The notes below the pieces were generated by a model. That model was not told where the DNA came from. It searched no databases and was given only the letters and a program-made list of their open reading frames with translations. DNA of 5,228 nucleotides from an uncultured Ruminococcus sp. (lineage in GTDB: Bacteria > Bacillota > Clostridia > Oscillospirales > Acutalibacteraceae), in NCBI GenBank assembly GCA_945632055.1, contig CALZCU010000098.1:1-5228 (forward strand), in the 5' to 3' direction. Numbering within the stretch: the first letter of the stretch is position 1; each line of letters opens with the position of its first letter. Both the position numbers and the translations under genes were made by a program. Shown in pieces: positions 1 to 4,673 of this stretch.

Positions 1-1524
1 ACCCTGTGCAGACTTTGTTTCAGCGTCTGTTTTGGTAACAGTAAGATTCCACTTTTTCAAAACATTGTCAAATGACCTCTGTGTTACCTTGTTCCATTCA
101 ATAGATGCAGTCTGTGCTTTCGGAACAACATATCTGTCGGCTGTATAAACTTCTTCAAGCGTATATGGCTTGTCACCGCTAACAAGAACATCCTTAAAAG
201 TAGCAACACCGTCAGCGTTGGTTATTGCATACAAATCCACTTTTGCACCGCTTAAAGATGTGCCGTAAAGGTGGAATTTAACTCCCTCGTTTAAATTATC
301 CTCACTTGTTTTTACAACTTCAAGACTGCCTTTTTTGAGGACATTTTCAAAAGTCACCGTTGCAGTCTTTCCGCTTTCCACCTTAACGGTCTGCGATTTC
401 TGGGTTTCATACTTACTGTCTGTAATTTCGGTAACGGTGTAACTTCCGGGAACAAGGTCGGTTAATTCAAATTCGCCTTTTGAATTGGTTTTTACAGTTT
501 TGCTGTAACCATCGCCTTTGACAGTAAACTCAATATTTGCAACATTGCCGTCCTCGGAGGTTTTGACAAGCTTAAGATTGCCCGAGCTTGTCTTGACCTT
601 GAAATATGCTCTTATCGGGTCAGCGTCATTTTCAACGCCTGTGATTACATCCTGAAGGCTTGCGTCACCATATGGAACAAGAGTTGTATTTCCTACGCTC
701 GGCATTGACTTTGCAGAGTTGAATGTTACTGCATCATTGACAGGCGAAGTTGAAGTTAATGTCAGCTTATTACCGGATTTTGAAACGGAAATTCCGCTTG
801 TGGTTTTGAAACTGAAATCCGAAAGAATATTGTTGCTTTCGGTAAGTGTTAAAGTGTACTTTCCGTCTGAATACTTCATTTCATAGGTTTCAGCCTTTGA
901 AGCGATTGCTGATGCAAAGCTTGGAACGGTTGAGTAATTTGCAAGGCTTTTTGAGATTGCATTGTAAACCGACTTAACTCCGGGATTTGCTCCGCCTGCA
1001 CAAATGCCGTCAATGAACTTTGTATTCGTACACTTGTAACCATCAGCAGTACTTCTGCAACCTGAAACAAACTCCCATACAATCAGCTGTGTTGCCACCC
1101 ATTTCTGATCCTCTGTTCCGCTTAAGCCTTTACCTGAACCGGGTTTGCCGTAAAGCAGAGCAAGATTGATTGCTTTCTGCTTTGCCGAGCCTAAATTCTT
1201 CCAGACAGTTGAAGCACTTTCTGTCAGCGTATTTCCTGAATAGAGCGTATGACCGGGTTCAATGCAGTAGGCTTCTTTTCCGTCTGCAAAAATCTTGCAC
1301 AGCTCTTCGCCGGGAGTTCCGACCGTGTAGCCGTCACTGACTGTTGTCTGCTGAAATTTAATTATGTTTCCTGTACTGTCATAACAGTAATCAAAGGTGA
1401 TTGTCACCTTATCACCGCTTGCCGCACTTACGGGGAGTGCAAACATTGTTCCGAATATTACGGCAACCGCAAGCAAAAGTGCCGTTATTCTTGTAAATTT
1501 TTTGTTTTTGATTAAGTTCGTCAT
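1..1524 (-). CDS. Secreted thioester-domain / Cna-B (SpaA-like) surface adhesin, N-terminal 508 residues, 3' end outside window
   Basis: Open frame from ATG at 1522-1524 to the left edge with no stop. Residues 1-34 are a Gram-positive signal peptide: basic start (KNKK), hydrophobic core about 14-30, likely cleavage after VSA34. Residues about 40-200 form a thioester (TQXA-type) domain. Cys87 in YCIEPG and Gln146 in ATQLIVW are the expected Cys-Gln cross-link pair, which in this family forms a covalent bond to host or substrate amines. Three Cna-B/SpaA-like beta domains follow at about 315-397, 399-490 and from 492 on. Likely isopeptide residues are Lys321/Glu366/Asn394 and Lys405/Glu457 or 458/Asn487; Lys498 opens the third. 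The stalk probably continues to an LPxTG-type anchor outside the window. Inferred role: cell-surface adhesion, possibly holding mating partners together if this is a conjugative element. The start is supported by AAAGGA 8 nt upstream. The domain assignment is firm; the ligand is unknown. Confidence 0.9.
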   Translation of the reverse strand, partial: MTNLIKNKKFTRITALLLAVAVIFGTMFALPVSAASGDKVTITFDYCYDSTGNIIKFQQTTVSDGYTVGTPGEELCKIFADGKEAYCIEPGHTLYSGNTLTESASTVWKNLGSAKQKAINLALLYGKPGSGKGLSGTEDQKWVATQLIVWEFVSGCRSTADGYKCTNTKFIDGICAGGANPGVKSVYNAISKSLANYSTVPSFASAIASKAETYEMKYSDGKYTLTLTESNNILSDFSFKTTSGISVSKSGNKLTLTSTSPVNDAVTFNSAKSMPSVGNTTLVPYGDASLQDVITGVENDADPIRAYFKVKTSSGNLKLVKTSEDGNVANIEFTVKGDGYSKTVKTNSKGEFELTDLVPGSYTVTEITDSKYETQKSQTVKVESGKTATVTFENVLKKGSLEVVKTSEDNLNEGVKFHLYGTSLSGAKVDLYAITNADGVATFKDVLVSGDKPYTLEEVYTADRYVVPKAQTASIEWNKVTQRSFDNVLKKWNLTVTKTDAETKSAQG

Positions 1525-1532
1525 ATTAAAAA

Positions 1533-1538
1533 TCCTTT
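1533..1538 (-). promoter_or_regulatory. Ribosome binding site of the adhesin gene
   Basis: AAAGGA on the minus strand, 8 nt before the ATG at 1524. It begins only three bases after the T-run of the upstream hairpin, so a transcript reaching this site from upstream must first pass a terminator-like structure. Confidence 0.75.
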
Positions 1539-1541
1539 CAT

Positions 1542-1574
1542 AAAAAATATGGGGCAAGATTTTACCCTTGCCCC
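1542..1574 (-). terminator. Intrinsic terminator-like hairpin between the 198-residue protein gene and the adhesin gene
   Basis: Read on the minus strand, GGGGCAAG (1567-1574) and CTTGCCCC (1551-1558) form a perfect 8-bp GC-rich stem with an 8-nt loop, followed by ATA and a run of six T (1542-1547). It lies 30 bp past the stop of the upstream gene and directly before the adhesin Shine-Dalgarno site. It could end the upstream transcript or act as a leader attenuator for the adhesin. I saw no convincing antiterminator pairing. Confidence 0.8.
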
Positions 1575-1604
1575 GATTGATGTCTTATTCTGTTTTAAAT
1601 ACAA

Positions 1605-2201
1605 TCATAATTTCATCGCCTGCCCTTCATCGAAATCTTCATCTATATCATCAGACTGCTCACTGCCGTCTGTGATATTTACATACTCGCCGATAATGTT
1701 CAGCGCTTCACAGTAGTTTTCTGCACCCCTTATTCGAGCGCACATCATTTCTGCCTCGTCAGCCATACCGTTTTGCTTGAGAGTGTGGCTTGCAATTCCC
1801 ATAAGATTGAATATGTTGCCGTCCTGACCTATCAATGCACAATCAGGTTTGAGCTTTTCAGTTTTGTTCTGCTCAGGTTCAAAACCACCGAGCCTGTTGT
1901 CCACATAGTCGGACAACCACATTCCTGCAAAGGCTGTGTAGGACTGCAATCTCCACATTGCAAGCTTGCCGATGTCAAGGTGGACTTCTTCAAAGGGATA
2001 GAGAATACAGGTAACGCCGTCACTCTTAAACACAGAAACATTCTCAAACTTTGTATTGTCAAGAAGTATTCCCTTATCCGTGAGCATTTCATTTATGCCG
2101 TCCACCCATTCCTGTGTTTCACCGCCGCATCCCTGCAAAATGAGTCCTTCCTTGCCGTTCATACGGCGGAGGTCTGTTAGAGATATTTGGTTTATTTTCA
2201 T
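1605..2201 (-). CDS. Two-part soluble protein of unknown function, conjugative-element type (198 aa)
   Basis: No signal peptide or membrane segment, so probably cytosolic. Residues 1-106 form one module: hydrophobic/aromatic, with a GCGG turn at 24-27, an LYPFEEV segment near 68 and a helical stretch with WRLQSYTAFAGMW at about 83-95. Residues about 117-176 form a second, compact helical module containing GQDGNIFNLMG (125-135), HTLKQNGM and EALNIIGEYV. The tail (178-193) is acidic. I associate the second module with conjugative-element proteins of Clostridia, from memory, and cannot give a family name or function. Start choice: the frame can be extended to a TTG at 2217-2219, but then AAAGGA would be codons 2-3. 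From ATG 2201 the same AAAGGA sits 9 nt upstream, so 198 aa is preferred. Hairpins with T-runs lie on both sides of the gene. Confidence 0.8.
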   Translation of the reverse strand: MKINQISLTDLRRMNGKEGLILQGCGGETQEWVDGINEMLTDKGILLDNTKFENVSVFKSDGVTCILYPFEEVHLDIGKLAMWRLQSYTAFAGMWLSDYVDNRLGGFEPEQNKTEKLKPDCALIGQDGNIFNLMGIASHTLKQNGMADEAEMMCARIRGAENYCEALNIIGEYVNITDGSEQSDDIDEDFDEGQAMKL

Positions 2202-2210
2202 TGGAATCAT

Positions 2211-2216
2211 TCCTTT
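2211..2216 (-). promoter_or_regulatory. Ribosome binding site deciding the start of the 198-aa protein
   Basis: AAAGGA on the minus strand, 9 nt before ATG 2201. It lies inside the alternative TTG-started extension (2217-2219) and directly abuts another in-frame ATG at 2208-2210, so it fits only the 2201 start. The T-run of the upstream hairpin ends two bases before it. Confidence 0.75.
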
Positions 2217-2217
2217 C

Positions 2218-2250
2218 AAAAAAATAACAGCACCCGATTAAGAGTGCTGT
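2218..2250 (-). terminator. Intrinsic terminator-like hairpin after the lipoprotein gene
   Basis: On the minus strand ACAGCAC (2244-2250) pairs with GTGCTGT (2227-2233) around a 10-nt loop, followed by TA and seven T (2218-2224). It begins 11 bp past the lipoprotein stop. As at 1542-1574, the T-run runs into the Shine-Dalgarno site of the next gene. Confidence 0.75.
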
Positions 2251-2261
2251 CTAAACTTGAA

Positions 2262-2993
2262 TTAGCAATAAACTACATATATTTTGTTGTTTTCTGTGAT
2301 TACATTGAATGATAAGTCACTTGGAGTAATACCACTACTTTGGTAGTAGTAAGCTACATACTCAACATCACTATAGCAATCTGCCGTCATTTCCGAAGTG
2401 CTGTCATAGTATGATGCGTTTGTGGGTGAGAACCAGCTTGCGTTGCCTGTGTTTAGTGAGGAATCGTATTTCATTCCAAGCTGCTGACCGTAGGCTATGC
2501 AGGCACTCACCGCATACTGAACATCGACCGTTTTTGCCTTTGTAGGCGGTTGCGTCGGTTTTACAGCAGTCTTTTGAGTAGGAGTTTCAGTTTCTTTTTT
2601 AGCAGTTGATTCTGAATCAGACTGATTGCTATTCACTGTATTCCTGCTGTTGTTCTGAACCTCTGTTTGTGTTTTCTGAATCGGATCCGTTGCCGAAACA
2701 ACCGCCGAATTTTGCCCACTGTCGGCTTTTTCATCGGTTTTGGTATTCTGTACCGAAGGCTCTGTTTCTTTTGAAACGGTGGTTTTTTCGGTGGTGGTTG
2801 TTTCAGTCGTTTCCTTTTCTGCTGTTGATAAGGTGTTTGTCTGTGCAGAAGTTTCCTCGGATACAGAAACACCCACGGAAGTTGAAGCCGTGGGTGATAA
2901 AGAACTGTTATTCACTTTTTCTTCTGCCGTACAAGCTGTGAATGCTCCTGCTGCTAAAATCAATGTCAGCATTATTGCGATTTTCTTTTTCAT
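2262..2993 (-). CDS. Secreted lipoprotein with long Ser/Thr-rich linker and small C-terminal domain (243 aa)
   Basis: The N-terminus MKKK is followed by a hydrophobic core (about 5-19) and a lipobox-like AFTAC with Cys21 as the expected diacylglyceryl-modified residue. Phe at -3 is not the usual Leu but is tolerated. Residues about 24-154 are a low-complexity Ser/Thr/Glu/Lys/Gln linker with no predicted fold, likely a spacer through the cell wall. Residues about 155-243 form a compact domain with Cys165, Cys206 and the terminal Cys243, many Tyr (YVAYYY near 212) and a beta-like end (NKIYVVYC). I do not recognise this domain. Start choice: a TTG at 3018-3020 would extend the frame, but it overlaps the -10 box of the promoter and makes AAAGGAG coding. 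ATG 2993 has AAAGGAG 10 nt upstream and a promoter that gives a leader of about 20 nt. Encoded with a surface adhesin downstream, it is probably part of an envelope module. Confidence 0.85.
   Translation of the reverse strand: MKKKIAIMLTLILAAGAFTACTAEEKVNNSSLSPTASTSVGVSVSEETSAQTNTLSTAEKETTETTTTEKTTVSKETEPSVQNTKTDEKADSGQNSAVVSATDPIQKTQTEVQNNSRNTVNSNQSDSESTAKKETETPTQKTAVKPTQPPTKAKTVDVQYAVSACIAYGQQLGMKYDSSLNTGNASWFSPTNASYYDSTSEMTADCYSDVEYVAYYYQSSGITPSDLSFNVITENNKIYVVYC
2870..2896. repeat. Perfect 9-bp inverted repeat inside the lipoprotein gene
   Basis: CACCCACGG (2870-2878) and CCGTGGGTG (2888-2896) are exact reverse complements around a 9-nt spacer. The element sits in the codons for the SPTASTSVGV part of the linker, is far more GC-rich than the surrounding AC/GT-poor linker codons, and keeps the frame open. 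Its function is unknown. Confidence 0.65.
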
Positions 2994-3003
2994 ATTCTCA
3001 TCG

Positions 3004-3010
3004 CTCCTTT
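3004..3010 (-). promoter_or_regulatory. Ribosome binding site of the lipoprotein gene
   Basis: AAAGGAG on the minus strand, 10 nt before ATG 2993. It supports that start over the TTG at 3018-3020, which lies upstream of it. Confidence 0.8.
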
Positions 3011-3019
3011 CAAGCAACA

Positions 3020-3047
3020 AGTATATCCAAAGAATTTCAAATGTCCA
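3020..3047 (-). promoter_or_regulatory. Sigma-A-type promoter of the lipoprotein gene
   Basis: On the minus strand a -35 box TGGACA (3042-3047, five of six consensus bases) and a -10 box TATACT (3020-3025, five of six) are separated by 16 bp. Transcription would start near 3013, leaving a leader of about 20 nt that begins just before the ribosome site. Confidence 0.65.
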
Positions 3048-3066
3048 GAGATTTATCGTGAATGAT

Positions 3067-3106
3067 AAAATATATTTAAAATATATTTAGCCAAAACAGC
3101 CAAAAA
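3067..3106. repeat. Two adjacent short tandem repeats upstream of the lipoprotein promoter
   Basis: AAAATATATTT occurs twice head to tail (3067-3077 and 3078-3088, identical), followed directly by AGCCAAAAC and AGCCAAAAA (3089-3097 and 3098-3106, one mismatch). Together they fill most of the gap between the membrane-protein stop and the lipoprotein promoter. The AT-rich pair, with an 11-bp period, lies about 20-41 bp upstream of the -35 box and could act as an UP-like or bent segment; this is inference. Confidence 0.55.
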
Positions 3107-3122
3107 ACTTTTTTATTTTGCT

Positions 3123-3683
3123 TTAAGGTATATCCTTATTTTCATTAACATATGAATCATCAGATAATGAATGTGATATGCTAATAACCTCAGGTTTGTA
3201 CATTGATTCTAACTTTGAAACTACTTTTTCTAGCTCATCATAGTGCTTACCACCATTATTCCGTCCTTTTTTTATATCAATAAGAGGCTTAAGATATAAA
3301 TATTGTCTAACGAAGTACGCCCCGCCACACCGCTTAAGTGTTTTTATGTCGTATATTTTAAGATTAACACCTACACAAAAGCGTTCAATTTTGGCAAGAT
3401 ATCCCGTTACTTCTGAGCGCATTTCAAAATCATTATCAATAGGTAACTCTGCGTATTCTTTTCTTAATTTATTTAGTGGAGTGAACACATCATTTTGTAA
3501 CTCATTATACGCTTCCAATGTATCTTGTCTTTTTTTCCTGCGATAATCTCCAAAATACTGATAGACTGCTAGTACAAGTGCAGCTACTGAAATAACAATA
3601 GTAATCATATCTTGCCAATCTAGCCACATAAATGACATTTGATTAGTAGAACTTTCAATGTTTCCAGATAAAAGCATATTCAT
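3123..3683 (-). CDS. Single-pass membrane protein resembling the DUF4760 family (186 aa), probable cargo gene
   Basis: One clear membrane segment spans about residues 25-45 (ITIVISVAALVLAVYQYF), followed by RRKKR at 48-52. The positive-inside rule therefore places the C-terminal domain in the cytosol. That domain (about 53-165) is mainly helical, with LEAYNELQNDVF near 56-67, YLAKIERFCVGVNLKIYD at 95-112 and LEKVVSKLE at 151-159. The order of TM anchor, basic stop and helical domain with a YLxxIExFxVGVN motif reminds me of DUF4760; this is from memory, not a search. ATG 3683 has AAAAGGGG 8 nt upstream. The gene is about 33% GC by hand count, against 42-47% in sampled stretches of its neighbours. 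It has its own strong promoter and interrupts an otherwise contiguous block, suggesting later acquisition. The function is unknown; proteins of this shape can act in superinfection or entry exclusion or in phage defence, but nothing here proves that. Confidence 0.8.
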   Translation of the reverse strand: MNMLLSGNIESSTNQMSFMWLDWQDMITIVISVAALVLAVYQYFGDYRRKKRQDTLEAYNELQNDVFTPLNKLRKEYAELPIDNDFEMRSEVTGYLAKIERFCVGVNLKIYDIKTLKRCGGAYFVRQYLYLKPLIDIKKGRNNGGKHYDELEKVVSKLESMYKPEVISISHSLSDDSYVNENKDIP

Positions 3684-3698
3684 AACAATAACCCCTTT

Positions 3699-3711
3699 TA
3701 AACTTAGTTTA
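3699..3711. promoter_or_regulatory. Palindrome just downstream of the membrane-protein promoter, possible operator
   Basis: TAAACT-T-AGTTTA is a perfect 6-bp dyad with a one-base centre. It lies between the expected start point (about 3715) and the ribosome site (3692-3699), where repressor operators are common. No cognate regulator can be named from the window. Confidence 0.4.
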
Positions 3712-3721
3712 CTTCAAAAAT

Positions 3722-3750
3722 ATTATACTTAAGTCTAAAAATATAGTCAA
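3722..3750 (-). promoter_or_regulatory. Near-consensus sigma-A promoter of the membrane-protein gene
   Basis: On the minus strand a -35 box TTGACT (3745-3750, five of six) and a perfect -10 box TATAAT (3722-3727) are separated by exactly 17 bp. It begins 7 bp after the spoVG stop. The spacer and -10 edge contain a second dyad, ACTTAAGT (3728-3735 region). Expected start point is near 3715. Confidence 0.8.
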
Positions 3751-3756
3751 CCTGAT

Positions 3757-4155
3757 TTACATACTCTGTGCAAAACTTTTAGATTCATCCTCTGACATAT
3801 CCTCGGTTTCATCTTCACTCTGTTGTTCATCAAGTGCCTGATGATACGCTTCCATAACCTTGCTGTTGAGTAAATCTCTGGCTTCTTTGAAAATCGGGTG
3901 AGCAATCTCGCTGAACTTCGTTTCGCCGTTTTCGTCAACATAGTTACTTGCAGGCATTGCGACAAATAAGCCTTTTCTTGAGTTCATCACTCTGATTCCG
4001 TGAATTGCAACCGCACCGCCGACAGTAACGCTTGCAAAAGCCTTTGTATTGCAATCTTCTACATCAACGAGCTTATCAATCCGTACCTTGATATACGGCA
4101 GTTTCTTTTTCTGATTATTGTTTTTGTTTCCTTTGAAATTTGTATTCTGTGCCAT
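3757..4155 (-). CDS. spoVG: SpoVG-family protein, element-borne (132 aa)
   Basis: Residues about 20-105 match the SpoVG fold. IKVRIDKL opens the first strand; KAFASVTVGGAVAIHGIRVM (38-57) and KGLFVAMPAS (61-70) are the family's most conserved segments; EIAHPIFKEARDLLNSKVMEAY (83-104) is the typical end. Chromosomal SpoVG is usually around 85-100 residues. This one adds a basic Asn/Lys-rich head (7-18) and an acidic, Glu/Asp/Ser-rich tail (109-126). The family binds nucleic acids and modulates gene expression, sporulation and septation in Firmicutes. Placed directly after two AbrB-like genes, this copy is probably an element regulator rather than the host sporulation gene. GGAGG lies 10 nt before the ATG, and the gap to the AbrB gene is 18 bp, indicating cotranscription. 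No terminator follows it. Confidence 0.9.
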   Translation of the reverse strand: MAQNTNFKGNKNNNQKKKLPYIKVRIDKLVDVEDCNTKAFASVTVGGAVAIHGIRVMNSRKGLFVAMPASNYVDENGETKFSEIAHPIFKEARDLLNSKVMEAYHQALDEQQSEDETEDMSEDESKSFAQSM

Positions 4156-4173
4156 TATAAATTAACCTCCGAT

Positions 4174-4461
4174 TTAGTGTTTCTGTTTTTCTGCCCACAG
4201 CAGAGAAAGATGCAAAAGTGCGTTTCTCTGTTCTTCCTCTGACAGGCTGTCGAGGAAATCTTCAAGGGTAAAATTTTCCTCGAATTCTTCTTCTAATTCA
4301 TTGCAGTTGTCGCAGATTTTTTCTCGCCTGACAACTACTGAGCTGTCATCAAGCTCCGTAAACGACAGTACATCGTTGTATCTGAATCCCATTTGCTGAC
4401 GGATTTCAAAAGGGATTGTAATCCTTCCTTTTTTACCGAGAACTCTGTATATTTTAAGCAT
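4174..4461 (-). CDS. AbrB/MazE/SpoVT-type DNA-binding protein (95 aa)
   Basis: Residues 4-47 show the swapped-hairpin AbrB pattern: YRVLGKKGRITIPFEIRQQMGF followed by NDVLSFTELDDSSVVVRRE. The GRITIP core and the alternating beta second half are diagnostic. A CDNC pair at 50-53 follows, then an acidic stretch (EEEFEEN) and a C-terminal helical part at about 66-92. AbrB-fold proteins dimerise and bind DNA, acting as transition-state regulators or antitoxins; no toxin gene is adjacent, so a transcription-regulator role is more likely. The start ATG shares one base with the preceding stop (TAATG), with GAGGA 6 nt upstream inside that gene, so translation is probably coupled. The previous gene looks like a diverged relative with the same hairpin-then-cysteines layout. 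Confidence 0.88.
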   Translation of the reverse strand: MLKIYRVLGKKGRITIPFEIRQQMGFRYNDVLSFTELDDSSVVVRREKICDNCNELEEEFEENFTLEDFLDSLSEEEQRNALLHLSLLWAEKQKH

Positions 4462-4673
4462 TACTCATCCTCGCTTTCCGCAAGCTCTGCTCTGCACTCT
4501 TCGCAGATACAATCGCAACAATTACACTCGTCATCAAAATTTTCGCAATCATCATCGCACCTCTCAATCAGAATTGCTCCGTCCATAGCTGAAATCTGCA
4601 CAGCACAGTCGGATGTGATTCCTGATACAATAAGTGCGTCAAGCGGTATGCTTACATAAATTCTATTTTCCAT
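4461..4673 (-). CDS. Small protein with AbrB-like hairpin and cysteine-cluster tail (70 aa)
   Basis: Residues 5-37 read like one AbrB/SpoVT half-hairpin: IYVSIPLDALIVSGI, then AVQISAMDGAILIE. This lines up with the ITIP and VLSF...VVVRRE parts of the next gene product. From residue 39 to 60 there are eight cysteines (39, 43, 50, 52, 53, 55, 57, 60) among Asp/Glu, including CNCCDC and CICEEC, then an acidic end. Such spacing suggests zinc or iron-sulfur binding; which metal, if any, cannot be read from sequence. It overlaps the methylase stop by 11 bp and its own stop overlaps the next start by one base. AAGGAG lies 13 nt before the ATG, rather far, so translational coupling to the methylase may matter. 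A small metal-responsive or heteromeric AbrB partner is plausible but unproven. Confidence 0.75.
   Translation of the reverse strand: MENRIYVSIPLDALIVSGITSDCAVQISAMDGAILIERCDDDCENFDDECNCCDCICEECRAELAESEDE

Noticed and set aside
1521..1541. Six-codon reading frame (MKGFLI) whose TGA overlaps the adhesin ATG
   Set aside because: It has no ribosome site of its own, and it merely contains the Shine-Dalgarno sequence of the adhesin gene.
1559..1586. Possible promoter with -10 TAAAAT in the terminator loop and -35 AAGACA, spacing 16
   Set aside because: The -35 box matches only four of six bases, and the -10 match in an AT-rich loop is easily due to chance. It would neatly bypass the hairpin, but support is too weak to list.
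1773..2180. 135-codon plus-strand open frame
   Set aside because: It lies wholly opposite the well-supported 198-aa protein gene, lacks a ribosome site and has no recognisable domain, so it is a shadow frame. The other plus-strand frames are rejected for the same reason.
2202..2219. Longer start (TTG at 2217-2219) for the 198-aa protein
   Set aside because: It would place the AAAGGA ribosome site inside codons 2-3 and has only a T-run upstream. ATG 2201 has that site at 9 nt.
2994..3020. Longer start (TTG at 3018-3020) for the lipoprotein
   Set aside because: The TTG overlaps the -10 box, lies upstream of the expected transcript start, and would bury the lipoprotein signal peptide behind a charged segment.
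3107..3122. A-run/T-run hairpin (AAAAAAG/CTTTTTT) after the membrane-protein stop as terminator
   Set aside because: Only A-T pairs with almost no loop and no GC stem, so it is not a credible intrinsic terminator.
4461..4673. Metallothionein or ferredoxin identity for the Cys-rich protein
   Set aside because: The cysteine spacing does not match a 4Fe-4S CxxCxxCxxxC pattern, and the N-terminal half is an AbrB-like hairpin.
4174..4673. Toxin-antitoxin pair formed by the AbrB-like genes
   Set aside because: Both products look like DNA-binding/regulatory proteins, and no PemK-, PIN- or other toxin-like protein is encoded next to them.
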